This document shows positions 14,382 to 21,097 of a DNA stretch of 21,097 nt, piece by piece (the stretch's first letter is position 1; each line of letters starts with the position of its first letter). A program made the position numbers and the translations under genes. A model generated the notes under the pieces. That model was not told the DNA's origin, did no database searches, and worked only from the letters and a program-made list of their open reading frames with translations. The stretch covers positions 1-21,097 of the forward strand of contig JAGMDW010000172.1 in assembly GCA_023128455.1 (NCBI GenBank), in the 5' to 3' direction. The stretch comes from Desulfurellaceae bacterium. GTDB lineage: Bacteria > Campylobacterota_A > Desulfurellia > JAGGSF01.

Positions 14382-14597
14382 TTAATGTTTAGTCAGAAAA
14401 TACAAAATCAGTGAAACGATTATACTTAAAATAAGGCAACTTGCAAGCGGAAAGTAGAAGCTGAAATTGTCTTTTTTTACATATATATCTCCAGGTAACT
14501 TACCGATATATGGTATCTTTGGAAAAACGACAAATAAAAACCCTATAACAACAAATACAATACCTACAAAAATAAGTAATCTCCCTAATCCCTGCAT
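14382..14597 (-). CDS. DUF2905 family two-helix membrane protein
   Basis: This 71-residue protein of unknown function matches the DUF2905 pattern. The first transmembrane helix (about 5-26) is followed by the conserved loop FPKIPYIGKLPGDIYVKKDNFSFYFPL and a second helix (about 49-67). The gene overlaps ispF by one base (TAATG), and yajC begins 11 bases after its stop, so it is embedded in the isoprenoid/secretion operon. Homologues are small and widespread in bacteria, often beside housekeeping genes. Confidence 0.88.
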   Translation of the reverse strand: MQGLGRLLIFVGIVFVVIGFLFVVFPKIPYIGKLPGDIYVKKDNFSFYFPLASCLILSIIVSLILYFLTKH

Positions 14598-15070
14598 TAC
14601 ATCCCCAGTCCTACTATAGCTAAGACCGCTATACCCTCGCCTCTTCCCGTAAAACCCATTTTGTCCGTCGTTGTTGCTTTTATGTTAATCTGATCTATTT
14701 TTATTTTTAGAGTATAAGCTATATTTTCTTTCATTTTTTGTTTATATGGTGATATGGTAGGTTTTTGAGCAATAATCGTAACATCTATGTTGCATATGTA
14801 AAAACTTTTTTTGTCAAGCATTTCCCTTGTCTCTTCAAGAAACATCATGCTGGACACATCTTTATACTGTTCAACATTGGGAAAATGAGTGCCAATATCA
14901 TCCATTCCGGCTGCACCCAGTAGTGCATCACAGATAGCGTGTGTCAACACATCGGCATCAGACCAGCCATCAAGCCCCAAAGGGTAATCTATCCGTACAC
15001 CACCTAAGATTAATTTTCTTCCTTCAGTGAACTGGTGGGCATCAAATCCTATACCAACTTTAAAAGACAT
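14597..15070 (-). CDS. ispF: 2-C-methyl-D-erythritol 2,4-cyclodiphosphate synthase
   Basis: This MEP-pathway enzyme forms the cyclic diphosphate with release of CMP. It is 157 residues long, full length for the family. Metal ligands are seen as Asp10 and His12 in GFDAHQF and His44 in DADVLTHAICDALLG; DDIGTHFP (57-64) and the C-terminal TTTDKMGFTGRGEGIA complete the family signature. It starts 22 bases inside the end of ispD in a different frame, so translation is probably coupled. Its stop shares a base with the ATG of the DUF2905 gene. In some bacteria ispD and ispF are one fused gene; here they are separate but overlapping. Confidence 0.96.
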   Translation of the reverse strand: MSFKVGIGFDAHQFTEGRKLILGGVRIDYPLGLDGWSDADVLTHAICDALLGAAGMDDIGTHFPNVEQYKDVSSMMFLEETREMLDKKSFYICNIDVTIIAQKPTISPYKQKMKENIAYTLKIKIDQINIKATTTDKMGFTGRGEGIAVLAIVGLGM

Positions 15071-15717
15071 TTTTCCAATTCCATATCTTCTTTGTAAGTA
15101 ATCTTTATGTTCATCCTGTCCCCCTCCACTATGTCTATTTCACCATTATAAAACCATTCCCATATAGCTGCATCATCAGTGAAATCTTTATCTTGTTCAA
15201 TGGCTCTTTTTATAGCAGCCGAAAACAATTTAAAGGGAAAACCTTGCGGAGTTTGGGATAAAATAAGCGATTTTCTATTTAAAGTATGCATTTTACTGCC
15301 TTCCACCATTTTTACTGTATCCCTGGGTTTTATACCGCAAATAACGGCATTTCTCTGTGCCTTTTTTACTATCTCATTTATTATTCTCTCGCTTACATTT
15401 GGTCTTACACCATCATGAACAAGACACACGGATGTATCTTTCGAACAAGCTTTTATTCCTTGATAAACAGAATCAATCCTCCTTTTCCCCCCACTAATTA
15501 TTTTTCTTACTTTATTGAAATCATATTTTTCTATGATCTGTTGCATAACAGTTTTATCTCTTTCTCCAATTACAACTATTATTTCGTCTATGTTCTTATT
15601 CTTATTAAATCTATCTACTGTATAAGCAATGAGAGGTTTTAACTCAATTTTCACAAACTGCTTTTTTTCTCTAAACCTCTGTCCTATCCCAGCAGCGACT
15701 ATTATAACACTAACCAC
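15049..15717 (-). CDS. ispD: 2-C-methyl-D-erythritol 4-phosphate cytidylyltransferase
   Basis: This enzyme converts MEP plus CTP to CDP-ME, two steps before IspF. With the GTG at 15717 it has 222 residues, beginning MVSVIIVAAGIGQRF exactly where the family begins. A TTG at 15732 would add five residues; no ATG or strong SD is present for either. Motifs are AAGIGQRF with KKQF in place of the common PKQ, LVHDGVRPNVS, SQTPQGF, DFTDDAAIWEW and NIKITYKEDM. The nucleotide-binding loop is slightly divergent (RFREKKQ rather than RMGxxxPKQ) but the basic residues are kept. It heads the ispD-ispF-DUF2905-yajC-secD-secF run; its promoter could not be placed with confidence. Confidence 0.92.
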   Translation of the reverse strand: MVSVIIVAAGIGQRFREKKQFVKIELKPLIAYTVDRFNKNKNIDEIIVVIGERDKTVMQQIIEKYDFNKVRKIISGGKRRIDSVYQGIKACSKDTSVCLVHDGVRPNVSERIINEIVKKAQRNAVICGIKPRDTVKMVEGSKMHTLNRKSLILSQTPQGFPFKLFSAAIKRAIEQDKDFTDDAAIWEWFYNGEIDIVEGDRMNIKITYKEDMELEKCLLKLV

Positions 15718-15766
15718 AACCCAAAAATACAAAAACTTTTATTATTTTTCAAGCCAAACAACTTCG

Positions 15767-15807
15767 TCATTTGCTTGCAAATGAAACAAACAGTTGTCAA
15801 GCAACTG
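15767..15807. repeat. Two inverted repeats upstream of ispD
   Basis: TCATTTG-CTTG-CAAATGA (15767-15784) is a perfect 7-bp inverted repeat, and CAGTTG-TCAAG-CAACTG (15791-15807) a perfect 6-bp one seven bases further on. They lie 50-90 bases upstream of the ispD start, in the 247-base gap between divergent ispD and hppA. They could be operators, or small hairpins in an ispD leader. The rest of the gap holds the hppA promoter and nothing else I recognise. Confidence 0.45.
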
Positions 15808-15888
15808 TCGCAAACACCTGCAAAAACACTGCCATTAACAATCTTTTTGCGAAATTTCTAAACGGCAATCACGGGAGTTAAAATTTTC

Positions 15889-15917
15889 TTGATTCATCAA
15901 AGATGCTTAAGTATACT
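15889..15917 (+). promoter_or_regulatory. Predicted sigma70 promoter of hppA
   Basis: The -35 is TTGATT (15889-15894) and the -10 is TATACT (15912-15917), with the ideal 17-base spacer. The leader would be about 40 bases and ends in the SD GAGAGGTGA four bases before ATG 15965. Confidence 0.6.
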
Positions 15918-15964
15918 CTGTTTTCATATTAATCATATTTTTATGAGCAAAGAGAGGTGAGTTA

Positions 15965-17971
15965 ATGGAAAGCATGGTATTTTATGCACCGTTGTTGGGT
16001 GTTATAGGCTTGTTTATTGCGTGGATAATTTTCACTTATGTAAAGAAACAACCAATGGGTAATCCCTGCATGCAGGAGATCGCCGGGCTTGTTCGTGTAG
16101 GCGCAGCGGCGTTTTTGAAGAGGGAATACACCGCTTTATCTATCTTTATAATTGTAGTGTTTGTTCTATTAGCAATATTTATCAATTATCAAACTGCTTT
16201 AGCATTTTTAGCTGGAGCAATAAGTTCCATGTTAGCAGGTGTTTTTGGTATGAATTCATCCACCACAGCCAGTGTGAGGACTACAGAAGCAGCTCGAGCA
16301 ACAGGGCAAGAAAAATCATTGCTGGTTTCATTTTACGGTGGTTCTGTGATGGGACTTTCGGTGGCCAGCTTAGGACTGCTGGGTTTGGGCATTTTATACT
16401 ATATATTCTGCAGGGATATTACTACTGCATATATTATCACTGGCTATTCTATGGGCGCCAGTTCAATAGCCCTATTCGCCCGTATGGGAGGGGGCATTTA
16501 CACCAAGGGTGCTGATGTAGGAGCAGACCTGGTGGGAAAAGTAGAGGCAGGAATTCCTGAAGATGACCCCAGAAACGCAGCGGTTATTGCAGATTTGGTA
16601 GGTGATAATGTAGGTGATATAGCAGGGATGGGAGCGGATATCTTTGAATCTTATGTAGGTGCTGTTGTGGCCACTATTGCGGTGGGAGCTACAATGGTTT
16701 TAGCTCCCGGAAAGGAAATGTTGCGTTCAAGCTACATGGCCATGCCTTTGTTGGTAGCTATGGCTGGATTGATTTCTTCTTTTGTGGCTATCTTTTCCAT
16801 TAATATTCTAAAAAAAATAAGTCCTCAAGCTGCTTTGAGATATGCAACATATGTAGGGGCAGTGATTTTAATTATTCTCACATACTTTATTGATAGAGCA
16901 GTTTCACTCCCCATCGGTGTATTCTGGGCCATTTTTTGGGGTCTTTTAGCAGGTATTTGTATAGGATTAATAGCAGAGTATTATACCTCTGGTAAACCTG
17001 TAAGTAAAATTGCCGAATCGTCTAAAACAGGACCTGCTACGGTGATAATTTCCGGCACATCCTATGGCATGGAAAGCACAGTTCTTCCTATTATATTTTT
17101 ATGCATAGCCACATATCTGGGATATACATCTGCTGGTGTTTATGGTGTAGCTATCACCGCGGTGGGCATGCTTTCTACGGTAGGTGTTACTATGTCTGTT
17201 GACGCTTATGGACCTGCTGCTGACAATGCAGGAGGTATTGCAGAAATGTGTGGATTAGATCCAAAAGTAAGAGAAATTACAGATAGCTTGGATACCTTGG
17301 GTAATACCACGGCAGCTATAGGAAAGGGTTTTGCCATTGGTGCTGCCGCTATGACTGCCCTTGCTTTCTTTATAGCTTATACTCAAGCTGTAGGTATAAC
17401 TGGCATTGACATTACCGATCCTAAAGTAATGATAGGGATGCTTTTTGGAGGGTGTATACCATTTCTTGTGGCAGCTTTAACCATGAGAGCAGTGGGCAAA
17501 ATAGCCTTTTTAGTAGTAGAAGAGGTAAGAAGGCAATGGAGAGAAATTCCCGGCATCATGGAAGGAAAGGCAAAGTGTGATCCTGCAAAATGCGTTTCCA
17601 TCACTACAAAAAACTCTATTAAAAAAATGATTTTCCCTGGTATCATAGCTATTTGCGTACCACCAGTCATTGGTTTCCTGTTAGGTAGAGAAGCCTTGGG
17701 AGGCACGCTTTTAGGCGCACTCGTGTCCGGCGTAATGTTAGCACTGTTTATGGCTAACTCCGGTGGTGCTTGGGACAATGCCAAAAAATTGGTTGAAAGA
17801 GGATTTTTAGGCGGTAAGGGATCAGAAGCTCACAAGGCTACCGTTATAGGCGATACAGTAGGTGATCCGTTTAAGGACACATCAGGTCCTACTATGAACA
17901 TCTTAATAAAACTTATGTCCGTTATCTCCCTGATTATTGCACCTCTACTTTTGCGTTATTGGGGTGGTTAG
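15965..17971 (+). CDS. hppA: Membrane-bound, K+-dependent, probably Na+-pumping pyrophosphatase
   Basis: This 668-residue polytopic protein (about 16 helices) couples pyrophosphate hydrolysis to ion export. Substrate/Mg sites are clear: DVGADLVGKVEAGIPEDDPRN (184-204), DLVGDNVGDIAGMGAD (210-225), DAYGPAADNAGG (413-424) and a C-terminal AHKATVIGDTVGDPFKDTSGP. Potassium dependence is predicted from Ala450 and Gly453 in GNTTAAIGKG, where independent enzymes carry Lys and Thr. The semi-conserved gate Glu sits at FES (Glu228) rather than one helix turn later as in plant-type H+ pumps; with K+ dependence this favours a Na+ (or Na+/H+) pump. It has its own promoter and SD. Its TAG overlaps the TAA of convergent glmM. 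Confidence 0.95.
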   Translation: MESMVFYAPLLGVIGLFIAWIIFTYVKKQPMGNPCMQEIAGLVRVGAAAFLKREYTALSIFIIVVFVLLAIFINYQTALAFLAGAISSMLAGVFGMNSSTTASVRTTEAARATGQEKSLLVSFYGGSVMGLSVASLGLLGLGILYYIFCRDITTAYIITGYSMGASSIALFARMGGGIYTKGADVGADLVGKVEAGIPEDDPRNAAVIADLVGDNVGDIAGMGADIFESYVGAVVATIAVGATMVLAPGKEMLRSSYMAMPLLVAMAGLISSFVAIFSINILKKISPQAALRYATYVGAVILIILTYFIDRAVSLPIGVFWAIFWGLLAGICIGLIAEYYTSGKPVSKIAESSKTGPATVIISGTSYGMESTVLPIIFLCIATYLGYTSAGVYGVAITAVGMLSTVGVTMSVDAYGPAADNAGGIAEMCGLDPKVREITDSLDTLGNTTAAIGKGFAIGAAAMTALAFFIAYTQAVGITGIDITDPKVMIGMLFGGCIPFLVAALTMRAVGKIAFLVVEEVRRQWREIPGIMEGKAKCDPAKCVSITTKNSIKKMIFPGIIAICVPPVIGFLLGREALGGTLLGALVSGVMLALFMANSGGAWDNAKKLVERGFLGGKGSEAHKATVIGDTVGDPFKDTSGPTMNILIKLMSVISLIIAPLLLRYWGG

Positions 17972-17990
17972 AGAAGACATCTTCTAACCA
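17965..17990. other. Hairpin at the overlapping stops of hppA and glmM
   Basis: TGGTTAG (17965-17971) pairs with CTAACCA (17984-17990), with an inner AAG/CTT after a two-base bulge and loop ACAT. It spans both stop codons. No T-run follows on either strand, so it is not a standard intrinsic terminator; it might mark transcript 3' ends or be incidental. Confidence 0.35.
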
Positions 17991-19317
17991 CATCTGAGAT
18001 GTTATCGATGCAGGTATTTAGCGCATTTTTGTCCTCTGATTCGCCTGCTATGCGAACCACGGGTTCCGTGCCTGAATACCTCACGATAATTCTTCCCTTG
18101 TTGCTCAATGTTTTTTCAGCCTCATCTATTACATCTTTTATCTCTTTTATTTCATCCAATGGAATCTTCTTGCTCACATAAACACTCTTTGTTCTTTGAG
18201 GTATTCTTATAAATTCTCTCTTCATTTCAGACAACTTCTTGCTCTCTTCTTTCATAATTGACAACACCTGCAAGGCGGTAACTACACCATCTCCAGTGGG
18301 GTTGAAATCGCTTAAAACAATATGACCAGACTGTTCACCACCCAAATTGTAGCCATTAGCAAACATTAATTGGGCAATGTTTCTATCACCAACATCTGTT
18401 CTAATGAGGGTTATCTGCTCTTTTTTGAGAAATCTCTCCAACCCTAAATTGCTCATGATCGTCGCTACTACTGTATTTTTACTTAATTTGTTCTTTTGTT
18501 TCATGTGTTTGGCCAAAATAGCCATAGTTTCATCTCCATCCACTATTTCCTGATTTTCATCGCAGAATAAAACTCTATCACCATCTCCATCAAAGGAGAT
18601 CCCTATGTCCGCACGGTATACTTTGGTAGCTTCCTGAATACAGGATGGATGAAGAGAGCCACATTTTTCATTAATGTTTGTCCCGTTAGGATCTATACTG
18701 ATGGGAAATACCTCTGCTCCCAATTCTTCAAATATAATGGGTGCAACCTTATATGTTGCACCATTTGCACAGTCTATCACCACTCTTAAACCATTCAATG
18801 AAAGATTTTCCGGAAAAGTAGATTTCGCATATACCACATATCTACCCAGCGTGTCTCTCACTCTGAACACTTTCCCTATATTCTTTCCCGTTGGTCTTAT
18901 ATGATTTATCTCATCGGAGAGTGTAAGTTTCTCTATTTCCTGTTCAATCTTCATTGGCAATTTTTTTCCTTCCTTAGAGAAAAATTTTATGCCGTTATCA
19001 TTGAATGGGTTATGTGAGGCAGAGATGATGATGCCAGCATCCGCCCTCATGTTTCTCACCAAAAATGCGATGGCAGGAGTGGGCATGGGTCCCACCAAAT
19101 ATGTATTTACTCCCATCGAGGTAATGCCAGCGGCAATAGCATGTTCAAACATATAACAGGAAAGACGCGTATCCTTCCCCACTAAAATTTTGTGTTTTTC
19201 TTGTTTATTTCTAAATACATAGGCCACTGCTCTTCCTACCCTGAATGCGATATCCGGGGTCATAGGATGGATATTTGCTTCTCCCCTTATACCATCTGTA
19301 CCAAATAGTTTACTCAT
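17968..19317 (-). CDS. glmM: Phosphoglucosamine mutase
   Basis: This enzyme interconverts glucosamine-6-phosphate and glucosamine-1-phosphate, leading to UDP-GlcNAc for peptidoglycan and lipopolysaccharide. It has 449 residues, near the E. coli length of 445. The N-terminal MSKLFGTDGIRG is typical of GlmM. The phosphoserine loop is SASHNPFNDNG (Ser101 is the phosphorylated residue by homology), the Mg loop is DGDGDR (243-248), and the phosphate-binding RYSGTEPVVRIAGE lies near the C-terminus. The SD GAGGAGGGGAA overlaps the mgtE stop nine bases upstream, so it is co-transcribed with mgtE and era. Phosphomannomutase is less likely given the N-terminus. Confidence 0.96.
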   Translation of the reverse strand: MSKLFGTDGIRGEANIHPMTPDIAFRVGRAVAYVFRNKQEKHKILVGKDTRLSCYMFEHAIAAGITSMGVNTYLVGPMPTPAIAFLVRNMRADAGIIISASHNPFNDNGIKFFSKEGKKLPMKIEQEIEKLTLSDEINHIRPTGKNIGKVFRVRDTLGRYVVYAKSTFPENLSLNGLRVVIDCANGATYKVAPIIFEELGAEVFPISIDPNGTNINEKCGSLHPSCIQEATKVYRADIGISFDGDGDRVLFCDENQEIVDGDETMAILAKHMKQKNKLSKNTVVATIMSNLGLERFLKKEQITLIRTDVGDRNIAQLMFANGYNLGGEQSGHIVLSDFNPTGDGVVTALQVLSIMKEESKKLSEMKREFIRIPQRTKSVYVSKKIPLDEIKEIKDVIDEAEKTLSNKGRIIVRYSGTEPVVRIAGESEDKNALNTCIDNISDVVRRCLL

Positions 19318-19326
19318 TTCCCCTCC

Positions 19327-20682
19327 TCAAACAATTTTCAACATTGCCACGCAGATGGAAAGATAAATAATAAGACTTATAATATCATTAAAACTGGTGA
19401 TAAATGGACCCGAACTTACCGCCGGATCTACCCCTACCTTCTTTAATCCCACGGGTATCAATACACCCAACAGTGTGGTAATAAACATAGACAAGAACAA
19501 GGATGTTCCCACAGCTATAGTTAATGCAATGTCCCTTTGAGTTACAAAGGCGATCGCACTTACCATTATACCACATATTATACCAATAGTGATTGCCACT
19601 CTCAGTTGTCTCAAAACAATATATTTTATACCAAGTTCCCTTATTTTACCTATAGCAATACTTCGAACGATAATTGTTTGTGATTGTATGCCGGTGTTTC
19701 CTCCTAAAGCCATAATAAGCGGGATAAAGAAAGCGATAGAGATAAACTGCTGAAGGGTATTATCAAAACTATGAAGTACTGCACCAGAGACAGATTCTCC
19801 AAACAGGCTCACCAAGAGCCACGGCATCCTATATTTCACGATTTTCCATATTGAACGCTCACTCACTTCAGCCCCTGATGTTCCTGCCAATTTGTACATA
19901 TCTTCCGTTGTTTCTTCTCTTATTACATCAATTATGTCATCAACACTTATAACGCCTACCAGTTTGTTAAGGTTGTCCGTTACAGGAACGGCTAAAAGAT
20001 CGTATTTATCTACCAACCTTGCTACCTCTTCCTGATCCATCTCTGTTCTCACTGAAATAGCATGAGGCATCATTATATTTTCTATTCTCTCCTGAGGATC
20101 AGAGGTAATCAGGGCTCTTAAAGAAACCACACCAACCAAATGTCTATTTTCATCTACCACATATATATAGATGATATTTTTGTTCTTGCTCATCCTTCTG
20201 ATGACATCCATTGCTTCTTTTACCGATAGATTCTTATTTACGGAAAAAACATCTGGATCCATTATACCGCCCGCTGTATCCTTGGGATATACCAGAAGTT
20301 TTGTTATTTCTTCCTGTTTTTTACCGCTCAATTTACTGAGGATAATATCTGTTTTTTCTTCCGATAATTTTTCATAGATATCTGCTGATTTATCGGATGG
20401 CAGTTTTTCAAAGATATGTGCCGCTTTGTCTTCGCTCATTTGCTCTATAATTTCAGCGGCCGTGTAATCATCAAGATCTTCCATGACTTGAGTAACTATA
20501 TCAAGGTCTTCAATGGTTTTTATAACAGTCATGCTTTCATCAAGGGTGAGGTTTTGGATAACACTGGATATATCTGCCGGATGTAGTTTTCTAAGAAGGT
20601 TGGATAAATTTTTGTATGCTTCTTTCCTCACCAATTTTCTCGTTGTATTTGTTAGCAGACCTATAGTTCTGCTTTCTTCCAT
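19327..20682 (-). CDS. mgtE: MgtE-type magnesium transporter
   Basis: This Mg2+-gated Mg2+ channel/transporter is 451 residues long from ATG 20682, close to the T. thermophilus protein (450). It has the superhelical N domain of repeated helices (about 20-125; LHPADISSVIQNL, LPSDKSADIYEKLSEEK) and paired CBS domains (about 130-250; DTAGGIMDPDVFSV, ENIMMPHAISV). A connecting helix leads to a five-helix pore with LGGNTGIQSQTIIVR and, in the last helices, SFNDIISLIIYL, whose Asp is the selectivity residue by homology. The start is uncertain: ATG 20682 gives a TAATG junction with era and the usual N-terminal length, while ATG 20715 and GTG 20733 would overlap era by 34-52 bases. No strong SD precedes any of them. 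I see no M-box-like leader, as expected for an internal operon gene. Confidence 0.93.
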   Translation of the reverse strand: MEESRTIGLLTNTTRKLVRKEAYKNLSNLLRKLHPADISSVIQNLTLDESMTVIKTIEDLDIVTQVMEDLDDYTAAEIIEQMSEDKAAHIFEKLPSDKSADIYEKLSEEKTDIILSKLSGKKQEEITKLLVYPKDTAGGIMDPDVFSVNKNLSVKEAMDVIRRMSKNKNIIYIYVVDENRHLVGVVSLRALITSDPQERIENIMMPHAISVRTEMDQEEVARLVDKYDLLAVPVTDNLNKLVGVISVDDIIDVIREETTEDMYKLAGTSGAEVSERSIWKIVKYRMPWLLVSLFGESVSGAVLHSFDNTLQQFISIAFFIPLIMALGGNTGIQSQTIIVRSIAIGKIRELGIKYIVLRQLRVAITIGIICGIMVSAIAFVTQRDIALTIAVGTSLFLSMFITTLLGVLIPVGLKKVGVDPAVSSGPFITSFNDIISLIIYLSICVAMLKIV

Positions 20683-21097
20683 TAAAATCTCTGATGGATG
20701 AGCTTTTTTACCCATTCTTCTTTTTTTGTCCACTTATGCTTTGTCTTCACCCACAATTCCAAAAACACCCTGCAATCCAAAAATGCTTCTATAGATTTTC
20801 TTGCCATTGTACCAATTTCTTTCAGCATTTTCCCATTTTCTCCAATCACTATAATCTTTTGCGATTCCCTTTCTACAAAAATGATTGCCTTTATATAATA
20901 CATATTTTTTTCTTGTCTATATTTTATCTCCTCTATTTGCACTGCAACGGAGTAAGGAATTTCGTGTTTTAATTTTTCTATCAACTTTTCCCTAATCAGC
21001 TCCGAAATGATAAACCTTTCTGTCTCTGTGGTTATTTGTTCTTGAGGATAGTACTTCGGTCCAGAAGGCATTATCTCTATTATTTTTGATAAGAGTT
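20682..21097 (-). CDS. era: GTPase Era, C-terminal part (KH domain)
   Basis: Era binds the 3' end of 16S rRNA and assists 30S subunit assembly. The gene runs off the right edge; about 138 C-terminal residues are present, and the GTPase domain lies outside. Visible are MPSGPKYYPQEQITTETERF, the linker into the KH domain, then REKLIEKLKHEIPYSVAVQIEE. The KH core is FVERESQKIIVIGENGKMLKEIGTMARKSIEAFL with the GENG loop, and the family ending CRVFLELWVKTKHKWTKKEEW follows. The frame stays open upstream to the window end, so the internal ATG at 21071 is not the start. Its stop TAA shares a base with a mgtE ATG. It heads the visible era-mgtE-glmM run. Confidence 0.94.
   Translation of the reverse strand, partial: LLSKIIEIMPSGPKYYPQEQITTETERFIISELIREKLIEKLKHEIPYSVAVQIEEIKYRQEKNMYYIKAIIFVERESQKIIVIGENGKMLKEIGTMARKSIEAFLDCRVFLELWVKTKHKWTKKEEWVKKLIHQRF

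Noticed and set aside
15286..15642. 118-codon + frame antisense to ispD
   Set aside because: Tyr/Phe/Ile-rich product from AT-rich antisense reading; ispD motifs on the other strand explain the region.
17383..17784. 133-codon minus-strand frame inside hppA
   Set aside because: It lies wholly antisense to a conserved pyrophosphatase frame, with no SD or recognisable domain.

Overview
The window is a gene-dense, AT-rich stretch of a bacterial chromosome. Its markers are bacterial: MEP-pathway genes ispD and ispF, yajC-secD-secF, glmM, era, xseA, Shine-Dalgarno (SD) sequences of the AGGAGG type, and sigma70-like promoters. Succinate dehydrogenase and class II fumarase point to a TCA cycle running in one direction or the other. 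A potassium-dependent, probably sodium-pumping membrane pyrophosphatase and a NifX/DUF5320/Cys-rich small-protein module are typical of anaerobes or of energy-limited (often thermophilic or candidate-phylum) lineages. I cannot name the lineage from the sequence. I see no rRNA, tRNA, CRISPR array, insertion sequence, prophage or clear recent transfer.

Layout from left to right. (1) The 3' part of sdhA followed by sdhB, on +, ends in a strong hairpin terminator shared with the converging gene. (2) On the minus strand lie fumC and, after its own terminator, a lone ABC-class ATPase of the PF09818/COG3044 type. (3) xseA on + diverges from fumC and may be read from a leaderless transcript. (4) A minus-strand operon of almost touching genes reads mrp (Fe-S carrier), DUF47 accessory protein, PiT phosphate transporter, Ppx/GppA phosphatase; its last gene overlaps the end of xseA. 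(5) Divergent from mrp, on +, is a small module: an ArsR-type wHTH fused to a NifX-like domain and a coiled coil, then a DUF5320 Gly-rich/coiled-coil protein, a possible 18-codon ORF, and a Gly-rich six-cysteine zinc-ribbon-like protein. (6) A minus-strand housekeeping operon reads ispD, ispF, DUF2905, yajC, secD, secF. (7) hppA on + has its own promoter and diverges from ispD. (8) A minus-strand operon reads era (cut by the right edge), mgtE, glmM, and converges with hppA; the two stop codons overlap.

How the genes fit together: sdhAB and fumC carry out consecutive TCA steps. The phosphate block (DUF47, PiT, Ppx) and the pyrophosphatase pump both handle phosphate energy currency. ispD and ispF feed isoprenoid synthesis; secDF/yajC assist protein export; glmM feeds peptidoglycan/LPS precursors; mgtE imports magnesium. 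The most interesting segment is about 9.83-11.53 kb. There the small NifX-like module faces mrp across a 279-bp intergenic region holding one promoter in each direction and an imperfect dyad over one -10 box. The module also shows two unusual translational arrangements: an in-frame internal start with a strong SD, and a short ORF whose final Arg codons are themselves the SD of the next gene.

No stretch longer than 300 bases lacks a gene. The two longest gaps (9832-10110 and 15718-15964) are described below.
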